Part shown: positions 19,848 to 27,683 of the stretch, piece after piece
Layout: every line of letters begins with the position of its first letter
Numbering within the stretch: the first letter of the stretch is position 1
Program-made: the position numbers and the translations under genes
Assembly: GCA_046294625.1 (NCBI GenBank)
Contig: JBKBKN010000024.1
Coordinates: 1 to 42,959 of the forward strand
Origin: JBKBKN01 sp046294625
GTDB taxonomy: Bacteria > Bacteroidota > Bacteroidia > M30B66
Length of the DNA: 42,959 nucleotides
Direction: 5' to 3'
The notes under the pieces: generated by a model
What the model was told of the DNA's origin: nothing
The model's input: the letters and a program-made list of their open reading frames with translations, nothing else
Databases searched by the model: none

Positions 19848-19878
19848 CAAAGGTAATTAGCACAGCATCAAGTTCAAC
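19848..19878 (-). promoter_or_regulatory. Bacteroidota-type promoter of the peroxidase operon
   Basis: On the minus strand the -7 box TACCTTTG (complement of 19848-19855) matches TAnnTTTG exactly. The -33 box GTTG (complement of 19875-19878) lies 19 nt upstream, the standard spacing. The ATG is about 17 bp downstream. Confidence 0.65.
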
Positions 19879-19971
19879 ATATGGACAGATGAACTTTTCT
19901 GAATAATTGCTAAAACGACCTATTCTAGTGGGCTTAACAAGAAAATAAATCAAACAATCGATACTTTCATT

Positions 19972-19979
19972 TATTTTTG
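19972..19979 (+). promoter_or_regulatory. Candidate -7 box for the 20014-22291 operon
   Basis: TATTTTTG matches TAnnTTTG and lies 34 bp before the ATG at 20014. No convincing -33 box is seen at 19 nt spacing, so this is tentative. Confidence 0.4.
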
Positions 19980-20013
19980 AAGGCAAGATCAAAACCAAAC
20001 GCATACGCAAAAC

Positions 20014-20637
20014 ATGAATCAAGACTCAAATAATAAGGGCGCTAAACCACAGTCGGATAAAGAAGAAATCAAACAAAAATACAAACGGCGCAGCTATTTT
20101 TTAAGAAAAGAGAATGCGAGGATGAAATTTTATCTCTATGCTGCAATCATCATTTTTATGGCGAGTCTGGGAGCCAATCTCATCATATCAATGAAATACA
20201 ATGAATTGAGCAAGGAAAATGATGACTTGCTTGCTACAAGAAAAAAAATCACTGCCGACTATGCTACACTACGCGATCAGTACGATGATTTATTTCAACA
20301 GTTTTCAATGCTCACCAATCCCTCTGTAAAGGCGATTACCCTTCAAGCTGCCGAAAATGGATTCGATGCGCTGGTCTATTACAATCAGTCAAATGGCGCT
20401 ATTATTTTGAATGTATCCAATTTTCCTGACAGCGAACCTGCAACAAACTATCTGCTCGAAGTAATTGATCGAAACGGAGAACGGCATGAGCTCGGCACAG
20501 TTGAGAGCATAGGAAGAACTTCAATTCTCAAAATCATGCTTCCGGTGCAAAATGCTAACAGATTTGTAATTTACCGAAACACGCCTTCATCTGCAACACA
20601 TTCGCAGGTAATGTGCGAGGGTGCTATCAACTCTTGA
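20014..20637 (+). CDS. Membrane-anchored coiled-coil protein of unknown function
   Basis: A 207-aa protein. Residues 1-33 are hydrophilic and very basic (KEEIKQKYKRRSYFLRKENARMK). One membrane helix follows (about 36-55, YLYAAIIIFMASLGANLII), then a coiled coil (about 58-95), then a globular beta-rich part of about 100 residues outside the membrane. That last part (ILNVSNFPDSEPATNYLLEVIDRNG) vaguely recalls the extracytoplasmic domain of anti-sigma-K proteins, but the similarity is too weak to name it. The stop is followed four bases later by the ATG of the Na/Pi cotransporter, so the two are co-transcribed. Confidence 0.75.
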   Translation: MNQDSNNKGAKPQSDKEEIKQKYKRRSYFLRKENARMKFYLYAAIIIFMASLGANLIISMKYNELSKENDDLLATRKKITADYATLRDQYDDLFQQFSMLTNPSVKAITLQAAENGFDALVYYNQSNGAIILNVSNFPDSEPATNYLLEVIDRNGERHELGTVESIGRTSILKIMLPVQNANRFVIYRNTPSSATHSQVMCEGAINS

Positions 20638-20641
20638 ACCC

Positions 20642-22291
20642 ATGAATAGTCATAATTTTTGGGAACTACTTGCCGGCATTGGCATTTTTCTATTCGGAAT
20701 GCATCTGCTTGAAGAGTCCATTAGATTACTTTCTGGCTCTGCACTTAAAAGTTTTATCCGAAACTATACCAATACCCGAGTAAAAGCCATCATAACCGGT
20801 GCACTTTCCACAGCTGTGTTACAAAGCAGTAGTGCTGTTACCCTTATGGTTCTGGCATTCGCAGGTGCAGGCATCATGCAAATGCAAAATGCCATCGGTG
20901 TAATATTTGGCGCAAATGTAGGTACCACCTTCACTAGCTGGATAGTTGCCATGATCGGATTCAAAATCAGCATCGAAGCACTTTCATTGCCATTCATTGC
21001 CATTGGGGGCTTGGGCTTAATATTTCTTGGCAAATCGGGCAGAGCTATGAACCTAAGCAAACTCAGTGTGGGCTTCGGTTTTCTATTCATGGGGCTTGAC
21101 TACATGAAAACTGCAGTGGAGGAAGCTTCTGCGTTTTTTGACCTGAGCGTCTATGCCGATTATCCGGTGGTGGTCTTTGTCCTAATAGGCTTTATCCTCA
21201 CCGCAGTGGTGCAAAGCAGTTCGGCTGCCATGGCCATCATTTTGAGTGGACTCAATGGCGGATTAATCGATTTCGACTTGGCCGCAGCTATGGTCATTGG
21301 CAGCAATATGGGAACTACCATCACCATCATTGTGGGTTCACTCGGTGGAAACATCACCAAAAAAAGAATTGCCTGGAGTCATTTCTTTTTCAACACACTC
21401 ACCGGCGCGATTGCCATCATTCTACTGCCCTTTCTACTCTATTTTATTGACTTGATTTATGATATTGATACCGATCCTGTCACAGGATTGGCATTGTTTC
21501 ATACAGTCTTCAACGTAACAGGTGTACTCATTTTCTCTTTTTTCTTGCATCCCTTCGTAAAGTTTATTATGCGTATTGTGCCCGAACAACAAAAGCAAAT
21601 TGCTTTATTTCTTCCAAAAGCCAGCCCCGAAGTGCCTGAAGCTGCAGCTGTAGCGCTTGAAAATGAAGTGCGACGCTTAATTCACATGAGCATGCTCTAT
21701 CATTTACGGGTGATTGGTTCTATCAGTCCCTTGCGAGACAGCTTAAACGAAGGATTTCAAAAGCACACCAATGCCATGCTTTACGATGAAATGAAAGCAT
21801 TGCAGGATCAGATTTTTAGTTTCTGCGCTCGCGTACAACATGAAGAAATTCCTTTAGAAATGACCAAACAATTAAATACTATTCTGCATTCAGCACGATA
21901 TTCGACCATTTCTGCCAAATCGCTCAAAGATGTAAAAGAACACATCAAAGCGGTGAAAGAATCTGAAAATCCTTTTTGCATTGGCTTACACGAAAAGCAA
22001 AAAAATTACATGGAGTCGATTTATAAAATGTTGAGCGAACTGGAAACACAACAGGCCAATGCTGAAATTATTGAGGAGCTTGGGGAAATGAATTTGGTCT
22101 GGAAACAAAACGATCAGAAATTTACGGAAGAAGTGATGAAGCAATTGCAGCTAAATCAAATTGGTGCGCAGGAAGTATCGATGCTTTTGTCGTTGCAACG
22201 CGGATTCACACAGGCTTTAAGGCAAATCATTGCTGCACATAGAGATTTACTACTCTGCCGCTATGAAGAAGAAATGCCGGAAAACATCTGA
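20642..22291 (+). CDS. Na/Pi cotransporter family protein with PhoU-like tail
   Basis: A 549-aa inner-membrane transporter from ATG 20642; an upstream GTG at 20621 would add seven residues and overlap the previous gene, so the ATG is preferred. The two halves of the membrane domain each carry the QSSS signature of the NaPi-II family (TAVLQSSSAVTLM and TAVVQSSSAAMAII) together with the repeated GANVGTT / GSNMGTT motifs. After about residue 330 the protein is cytoplasmic and helical (a PhoU-like region with many charged residues). It is expected to bring in phosphate with sodium, although some family members move phosphate outward or have regulatory roles. It is the second gene after the coiled-coil membrane protein. 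Confidence 0.9.
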   Translation: MNSHNFWELLAGIGIFLFGMHLLEESIRLLSGSALKSFIRNYTNTRVKAIITGALSTAVLQSSSAVTLMVLAFAGAGIMQMQNAIGVIFGANVGTTFTSWIVAMIGFKISIEALSLPFIAIGGLGLIFLGKSGRAMNLSKLSVGFGFLFMGLDYMKTAVEEASAFFDLSVYADYPVVVFVLIGFILTAVVQSSSAAMAIILSGLNGGLIDFDLAAAMVIGSNMGTTITIIVGSLGGNITKKRIAWSHFFFNTLTGAIAIILLPFLLYFIDLIYDIDTDPVTGLALFHTVFNVTGVLIFSFFLHPFVKFIMRIVPEQQKQIALFLPKASPEVPEAAAVALENEVRRLIHMSMLYHLRVIGSISPLRDSLNEGFQKHTNAMLYDEMKALQDQIFSFCARVQHEEIPLEMTKQLNTILHSARYSTISAKSLKDVKEHIKAVKESENPFCIGLHEKQKNYMESIYKMLSELETQQANAEIIEELGEMNLVWKQNDQKFTEEVMKQLQLNQIGAQEVSMLLSLQRGFTQALRQIIAAHRDLLLCRYEEEMPENI

Positions 22292-22303
22292 TTCCGGCAT
22301 TTC
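22271..22303. terminator. Perfect 12-bp hairpin between convergent genes
   Basis: GAAATGCCGGAA and TTCCGGCATTTC pair perfectly around a 9-nt loop, with the cotransporter stop codon inside the loop. It lies between convergent genes and could serve both. There is no long T-run, so it may act as a weak terminator or as an mRNA 3' end stabiliser. Confidence 0.6.
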
Positions 22304-22326
22304 AAACTCGTGCTTTGGTAATGACT

Positions 22327-23235
22327 TTAATTTGATGATGACCCTTTAACCGGATCTAAAGCATTTTTCACCGGAGGGGGATCGCAGTTCTTATTAAGTA
22401 AAAGTTTGATCATAGTAGCCAATTGCTTTTTCAATTGACGACGATCAACAATTTTATCCAAGAAGCCATGTTCAAGTACAAACTCTGCGGTTTGAAAACC
22501 TTCCGGAAGATCTTTTCCAATGGTTTCTTTCACCACTCTTGGACCTGCAAAACCAATCAAGGCGCCTGGCTCAGCGATGTTCAAATCGCCCAACATGGCA
22601 TAAGAAGCTGTAACGCCTCCTGTGGTAGGATTGGTTAACACCGAAATGTATGGTAGTTTTTTCTCTGCTAGCTTAGTGAGCAAGGCCGATGTTTTGGCCA
22701 TTTGCATCAATGAATAAGCCGCTTCCATCATGCGGGCTCCTCCTGATTTGGAGATAATCACCAAAGGAAGCTCATGTTCGATACAATACCTGATGCTTTT
22801 CGCAATCTTCTCCCCTACTACTGAGCCCATAGATCCGCCGATAAAGTTGAAATTCATGCAAGCTACCACCACTGTGCAATCTTCCATATCACCTACCGCA
22901 CATGAAATTGCATCCTTGTAACCTGTCGAAGCCATGCTGCTTTTCAATCGGTCGCTGTATCGCTTGGTATCTTCAAACTGAAGAGGATCGCCCGATGTAA
23001 TGTTTTCAAACAGGAGTTCATACTCTTCATCATCAAAAAGAATATCGAAATACTCCTTTGAATTGATTTTCTCATGATAGCCACAGTTGGCGCAAACAAA
23101 ATTAGCAGCCTGATGGTCCAATGTTGTGTATATGGACTTGCAGGATGGACATTTATACCACAAACCTTCAGGGGTTTCTTTCTTCTCCTTAGTGGTGGTA
23201 GTAATGTTTTTAAAAGTTCTCTTAAACCAACTCAT
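22327..23235 (-). CDS. accD: Acetyl-CoA carboxylase carboxyltransferase subunit beta
   Basis: A 302-aa protein that, with AccA, moves the carboxyl group from biotin to acetyl-CoA to give malonyl-CoA for fatty acid synthesis. The N-terminal zinc ribbon has Cys29, Cys32, Cys48 and Cys51 (CPSC ... CANC). The crotonase-like carboxyltransferase domain follows, with GGSMGSVVGEK, SGGARMMEA, TNPTTGGVTASYA and IGFAGPRVV. The length is usual for the family. The gene starts 18 bp after the fbaB stop and probably shares its promoter, joining a glycolytic enzyme to the first step of lipid synthesis. Confidence 0.96.
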   Translation of the reverse strand: MSWFKRTFKNITTTTKEKKETPEGLWYKCPSCKSIYTTLDHQAANFVCANCGYHEKINSKEYFDILFDDEEYELLFENITSGDPLQFEDTKRYSDRLKSSMASTGYKDAISCAVGDMEDCTVVVACMNFNFIGGSMGSVVGEKIAKSIRYCIEHELPLVIISKSGGARMMEAAYSLMQMAKTSALLTKLAEKKLPYISVLTNPTTGGVTASYAMLGDLNIAEPGALIGFAGPRVVKETIGKDLPEGFQTAEFVLEHGFLDKIVDRRQLKKQLATMIKLLLNKNCDPPPVKNALDPVKGSSSN

Positions 23236-23253
23236 ACCTTCATATTTGTTGTG

Positions 23254-24312
23254 TTACGCAATAGTAACATCATCACAAAGATACACATCCTGAACTGCAT
23301 TCAACAATTCTACACCTTCTTTGAAAGGTTTTTGAAATGCTTTGCGGCCCAAAATCAATCCGTGACCACCTGCACGCTTGTTAATTACTGCAGTTGCCAC
23401 TGACTCTGCCAAGTCAGATTGACCTTTAGACTCACCACCGGAATTGATCAAGCCAATGCGCCCCATGTAGCAATTAGCCACCTGATAACGACATAAGTCG
23501 ATTGGGTGATCGGTCGTAAGTTCAGAATATACTTTTGGATGCGTTTTGCCATGCTTGGTAGCAAGATAACCACCATTGTTAGTAGCTAATTTTTGCTTAA
23601 TGATATCAGCCTGAATAGTTACCCCAAGGTGATTCGCCTGACCGGTTAAGTCAGCCGAAGTATGATAATCTACTCCATCTACCTTAAAGCCATTGTTTCT
23701 GGTGTAACACCACAATATCGTGGCCATGCCCAGTTCGTGCGCACGTTCAAAAGCTTCTGCAATCTCAACGATTTGTCTTGAGCTTTCTGCAGAACCAAAA
23801 TAAATAGTAGCTCCTATGGCCACTGCCCCCATATTCCATGCATCCTCTACAGTTCCGAACAGGTTTTGGTCATACTTATTTGGATAGCTCAAAAATTCAT
23901 TGTGATTGATTTTCACCACAAAAGGAATGCGGTGCGCATATTTTCGCGCCACAGTAGCCAATACACCAAATGTAGAAGCCACAGCATTGCAGCCTGATTC
24001 CACGCCAAGTTTTACGATATTTTCCGGATCGAAATACATTGGATTGGGTGCAAAAGATGCACCTGCTGCATGCTCAATGCCCTGGTCAACCGGGAGAATG
24101 GAGAGATAACCCGTATCAGCCAAACGACCACTTCCATAAAGCTGTTGAATGCTTCTCAAGGTTTGGATATTACGATTGCTGTTCAAAAAACTTCTCTCCA
24201 CAAAATCGCCTCCTGTAGGCATAATACTGTTGCTGTCAAAGGTGCCTGATTTGTGGTTGAGCAGGTAATCAGCCTGATTACCCAATGCTTCTCTGATTTT
24301 TGATATCGACAT
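23254..24312 (-). CDS. fbaB: Class I fructose-bisphosphate aldolase (FbaB/DhnA type)
   Basis: A 352-aa Schiff-base aldolase that splits fructose 1,6-bisphosphate into dihydroxyacetone phosphate and glyceraldehyde 3-phosphate. Recognised by SILPVDQGIEHAAG near the N-terminal third, PFVVKINHNEFLSYPN, GAVAIGATIYFGS, and the C-terminal phosphate-binding INSGGESKG and GGHGLILGRKAF. Length is normal for the archaeal/bacterial DhnA class. A strong promoter match lies just upstream and accD follows in the same operon. Confidence 0.94.
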   Translation of the reverse strand: MSISKIREALGNQADYLLNHKSGTFDSNSIMPTGGDFVERSFLNSNRNIQTLRSIQQLYGSGRLADTGYLSILPVDQGIEHAAGASFAPNPMYFDPENIVKLGVESGCNAVASTFGVLATVARKYAHRIPFVVKINHNEFLSYPNKYDQNLFGTVEDAWNMGAVAIGATIYFGSAESSRQIVEIAEAFERAHELGMATILWCYTRNNGFKVDGVDYHTSADLTGQANHLGVTIQADIIKQKLATNNGGYLATKHGKTHPKVYSELTTDHPIDLCRYQVANCYMGRIGLINSGGESKGQSDLAESVATAVINKRAGGHGLILGRKAFQKPFKEGVELLNAVQDVYLCDDVTIA

Positions 24313-24337
24313 GAAAGATGAATATTTTAGTTTGGGA

Positions 24338-24368
24338 CAAACCTAAGGCATTTTCATTTACCTACAAA
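24338..24368 (-). promoter_or_regulatory. Bacteroidota-type promoter of fbaB-accD
   Basis: On the minus strand the -7 box TAGGTTTG (complement of 24338-24345) and the -33 box TTTG (complement of 24365-24368) both match the consensus exactly and are 19 nt apart. The fbaB ATG is 25 bp downstream. Confidence 0.75.
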
Positions 24369-24663
24369 GTGTTATTTTTACACATAGATTTTGACATTAA
24401 ATGAAAAGCCTGAAAAGCTTCAGCTCCACGATTTGAAATGGTTTACAAAACCACTCAAAATCAGCGCTTATTGTCTCAGAATTTATAACAAAAAATCCAA
24501 GAAATTATCATTTTAATCTACCTCCCTTTTATCCTTTATCAAACATACTTATACTTGCATGAAGCTACCTGAGCAAAATTTCGGAAATACCGATAAATGG
24601 TATGTATTATCGAAATGTTGGTGAGAGGATAATAGAGTTATATGCCATTTAAAAAAAGACATA
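24369..24663. other. AT-rich intergenic spacer with nested inverted repeat
   Basis: No gene is seen. A nested palindrome occupies 24578-24616: ATTTCG/CGAAAT outside and ATACC/GGTAT inside around a 7-nt loop. It lies about 50 bp before the unknown ORF at 24664 and may be an operator or transcript structure. Confidence 0.45.
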
Positions 24664-25101
24664 ATGCCAATCATAAACATACTAGGATACAACAACGTTG
24701 TCATTTCAACTACATCTTATGACCACAACTGCTGGAGACAAATTAGCAAAACTATCTATAATGAATATAAGGATGACATTATATACAATGCTGCTATTAT
24801 CCAAGAAATTCTATTAAAATCGCTTACTGTTATTGAAAATGAATTTAAAAAGAAACTTCAAACACATAAAAAATTTTCCTTCTATCTATTTGTACAAAAT
24901 TTTCATGAGAACTCTTGTGAAATATGGCTGAAATGTTGCAGTGGATTTGACTTGGGCGAACTAAACGCAAGCTTCGCCATTTCACGCAGAACATTAAAAG
25001 TTATATTAGAACAAGCATGTGAGATAGATTATGAAAATTCTCCCAGTTTTGCAGATGACTGTTTCAAAAATAGATTTGTTTATTTAGAAACATTAGAATA
25101 A
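24664..25101 (+). CDS. Hypothetical protein, first gene of a nuclease-like module
   Basis: A 145-aa protein not recognised as any family. It is hydrophilic, with no signal peptide or membrane helix, and unusually rich in Cys, Asn, Ile and Lys. AT content is clearly higher than in neighbouring core genes, which suggests acquisition. A helix-rich middle (YNAAIIQEILLKSLTVIENEFKKKLQTHKKF) is followed by a beta-type stretch (FSFYLFVQNFHENSCEIWLKC). It ends three bases before the ATG of the broken PD-(D/E)XK gene, which suggests co-transcription and a partner role such as immunity, target recognition or regulation; this is inference from position only. Confidence 0.6.
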   Translation: MPIINILGYNNVVISTTSYDHNCWRQISKTIYNEYKDDIIYNAAIIQEILLKSLTVIENEFKKKLQTHKKFSFYLFVQNFHENSCEIWLKCCSGFDLGELNASFAISRRTLKVILEQACEIDYENSPSFADDCFKNRFVYLETLE

Positions 25102-25104
25102 TTA

Positions 25105-26325
25105 ATGATAACAGCTAGATATGCATTTGAGATATCAGAAGCTTATGCTAAATCTAAACTCCTCTCGCGCTCGGTTGGAATTGCATTTAAGAGTGGGATA
25201 ATGGAAGTACAGGAATTTTGACCATTTACAGAAATAAGTGAATTTGTGTCAAATGATATAAGCAAGCATAATGACGATGTCGTACTATCTATGAGCTTTG
25301 AAGAATTGAGATTATTACTTAATAATTCAACAAATAATTGCTTTGATAATTTAAATAATTACTTGCATGCAATTGAAAATAAGGATACAATTAGAAATGG
25401 AGTTTACCCATGCAAGGCATTTATTCAAAACCTATTCAGCGAGAATGATAAGCAAAATTCAAATATTAAGTATTTAATTGAAGGTCTTACATTGAGTAAA
25501 AGCAACAAGTTATCTTTTATAGATTGTTTTATTCGTGGTCAATACATTGATCGAATAATTTATAAGACGTTCATAAAAGTTCATATTGAAGGAAATGAAT
25601 TTTTTCTTCTAGGAAAAGGAAAATGGACTGAATGCATTTACTCACTTTCTGAAAATGCGATACCGTTTAATGAATTTCCAAAAGCTTGGTCAAAAATAGA
25701 AGACTTAAATAAGTTTATCCGCAAGAAAATAAAGAACAACGATAAAGTTTTGGAAAATCGCGTTAAAGATATTTTCATAGAAAAGAATGTAATATTTCAA
25801 TAAGACATAAGAAAAATAGAATTTGATAAGAATAAATATATTTATTTAGCAAAATGCGATGTAGGTCAAATTGATTGCATTTTTATTGATTTAGCAAAAA
25901 ATATAATATTTGTCGGGGAATGTAAAAATAATAGAGTTCGTTTTGATATATGCGGATGGCGAAGAGATTACAGTAATTTTGTTAAAGAAAATGAAAGTCA
26001 ATTGGAGAGAAGGACAAGTTGGATAAACGAGAATAAAGAAAAAATAATTTTTCATTTCTCACAACGTCATGAAAATTTTGAAATCGATATTAATTATGAA
26101 GTTAAAGGAGTATTTGTGATTAACGCACCAACTCTTTACATGTATGACAGCCCATTCATTACATGCACTTTATATAATCTAAAAAAACTTCTTGATAATA
26201 AACTTGAATTTGAGATTTTTTCAGTCACAGATAAGTTTGGAAATAAATTTGACGTGACTTATCCATACTACAAAAATGCTGAAAAAGAATTAGAGATGTT
26301 ATGGAATGATAAAAACGGCATATAA
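25105..26325 (+). pseudogene. PD-(D/E)XK nuclease-like gene interrupted by TGA and TAA
   Basis: One reading frame of 407 codons runs from ATG 25105 to TAA 26323, broken by TGA at 25219-25221 (codon 39) and TAA at 25801-25803 (codon 233). Frame and composition are continuous across both stops. The part after the second stop encodes GQIDCIF (Asp at 25873), fourteen residues, then ECK (25918-25926), that is D-x14-E-x-K, the active-site pattern of PD-(D/E)XK nucleases, preceded by a helix with LENRVKDIF. The family fits restriction-like or defence nucleases. Fragments 25246-25803 and 26002-26325 could still be translated from internal starts (GTG 25246, TTG 26002), but only the second, lacking the catalytic Asp, would be near the ECK. 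I judge it inactive. Precise family unknown. Confidence 0.65.
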
Positions 26326-26456
26326 CAGCACCTACCCAAAAGGCGGGGTTCAGTGCTCCGCAGACACATTTGTGGTTAATCAAAAATTGGTTCTCCGCAT
26401 CAACATTTGTGCTAAAAATCCGCCACTACACCAAGCTGTAACCCGTTGGCATTAAG
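26323..26456 (+). repeat. Structured intergenic element (attC-like in layout)
   Basis: The element begins with TAACAGC, whose TAA is the stop codon of the upstream gene. Outer arms AACAGC (26324-26329) and GCTGTAA (26435-26441) and inner arms GGCGG (26342-26346) and CCGCC (26420-26424) are inverted. Inside, CTCCGCA...CATTTGTG occurs twice, 37 bp apart (26356-26374 and 26393-26411). It is GC-richer than the genes around it. Similar TAACAGC starts follow the next relic gene. Confidence 0.5.
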
Positions 26457-26485
26457 TTTATAACGACACGAAATAAATTGAATAA

Positions 26486-27106
26486 ATGAAAGAAGACATT
26501 TTAGAACAACTTATAGATGGCTATTTTTTTAAGACAACCATTAACATTTACGAAGCACAACGTAAAATATCGACCTGTTCAATACACTTTAAAAAAGAAG
26601 ACAAAATAAGTATAGTGTTCACTCTGGCATAGATGTGCTCTCGGATAACTTAAAGACTAAAACAACCAACGTTGTTACATGCAAATCTTGGCAAGGCGGC
26701 TTTGACGTTGAAAAATATTTTGAATGGTTATCAGACTCAAAGAAGGTTAGTGGACGAGACAGTTTGGAAATCGTTTCGTGAGTTGACAGATCAAGTTTGG
26801 ACAAAAGCATTTAGAGACAAAATATTCGAAGAAACAAATAGCAAAAAGTTCAATTACATTATTGCAGTGACAAAACTCAATAACAGTAAAAGAATTAATG
26901 AATTTAGTAACAAATAGAATTTTCTAAATATTTTGAATGACAATAGAGATTTTTAAGTAACAATAAGCTTTTTGACTTTGGAGACTATCATTACAACCAT
27001 TCAAAATGAACATCAAAACACAGCAGTTGAATCAACAGAAATAGGACGATTTTTACAGTTACTAAAAGCAGCAGACATTAAATTTGAAAGAAAAACCAGC
27101 AGCTAA
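26486..27106 (+). pseudogene. Decayed nuclease-like gene with two frameshifts and two stops
   Basis: Pieces of one protein lie in order: MKEDILEQLIDGYFFK from ATG 26486; KYSVHSGIDVLSD ... NVVTCKSWQGGFDVEKYF from 26608 in another frame; WKSFRELTDQVWTKAFRDKI from about 26764 in a third phase; and FLTLETIITTIQ ... STEIGRFLQLLKAA up to TAA 27104. The last two pieces share a frame but are broken by TAG 26915 and TAA 26954. The IDV...VVTCKSWQ arrangement resembles a restriction-endonuclease-like core (Asp followed by a C-K strand), though the usual acidic residue before Lys is Thr-Cys here, so the nuclease reading is tentative. The gene cannot make a full product. It ends in a TAACAGC motif like the previous relic. 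Confidence 0.55.
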
Positions 27107-27186
27107 CAGCATTTTTGCAAAAGTGGTTAGTATGCTCACAATTTATATTGGCTTTGGCTACTGTTTAAACACTAAAAATTGACTAT
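27104..27186 (+). repeat. Second TAACAGC element, truncated
   Basis: It starts with TAACAGC (stop codon of the relic included), followed by TTTTTGCAAAAGTGG, like the left arm of the element at 26323. The right half with the inverted arms is not recognisable. Confidence 0.35.
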
Positions 27187-27528
27187 TTGAAAAGAATAGA
27201 ACTTTACATTTTGACCACATTGGCTTTGACTAATTGCAATAATGTCGAGAAAATTGAAGGACTAAAGTCAAACGAAATTTTGGACGACATAAAAATTAAT
27301 GAAATCACCTTATCTTCAACCGGTGGGACAGACAAAATAAATGGAGCCCAAATTAAAAATAGGAAGAAAATCAAATTAAAAACCCCGCAGAGTAGAGATG
27401 AAACTTTCAAAATTTGCATTTACACAAATACAAACACTTTATGTTCACAAGACAGTTATATTGAAGGTGGTTACAGACCTAAACTAAGACTTAAAAACAA
27501 TAAATTTGAAACTTTAAAATGGAGCTAA
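27187..27528 (+). CDS. Small hypothetical protein, possibly a lipoprotein
   Basis: A 113-aa ORF read from TTG 27187, beginning MKRIELYILTTLALTNCNN. The hydrophobic stretch ending in Cys17 looks like a lipoprotein signal, but Asn at the position before Cys is atypical. The remaining part is hydrophilic, rich in Lys, Asn and Thr, with a C-terminal beta-like segment (KICIYTNTNTLCSQDSYIEGGYRPKLRLKNNKFETLKW). A TTG where an ATG would be expected may be a decayed start. The family is not recognised, and it stands among broken genes. Confidence 0.45.
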   Translation: MKRIELYILTTLALTNCNNVEKIEGLKSNEILDDIKINEITLSSTGGTDKINGAQIKNRKKIKLKTPQSRDETFKICIYTNTNTLCSQDSYIEGGYRPKLRLKNNKFETLKWS

Positions 27529-27536
27529 TTGACAGA

Positions 27537-27650
27537 CAGGAAAGAAGAAACACTACTGCCAAAACAAGCATGCCGTATGCGGGGGTGAAATTATTCCATC
27601 AAAACTTTGTTTCGACAATCAGCCTAACGATTTAAACACACCAATCCTTT
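27537..27650 (+). repeat. Third intergenic element, left arm only
   Basis: A GC-richer island (ACTACTGCCAAAACAAGC, then CCGTATGCGGGGGTG) between the small ORF and the dehydrogenase relic has the style of the element at 26323 (G-rich arm, then an AT-rich part with CTTTGTTTCG). No complementary right arm was found. Confidence 0.3.
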
Positions 27651-27683
27651 GAAACAAAACCAAAATAACCGAGAATAGAGAAA

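Noticed and set aside
26323..26456. Calling the element a true integron attC site
   Set aside because: The right end reads GTTGGCA and not GTTRRRY, and no integron integrase is seen in the window.
27187..27249. Confident lipoprotein call for the 113-aa ORF
   Set aside because: Asn before Cys17 does not fit the lipobox and the start is TTG, so it is listed only as possible.
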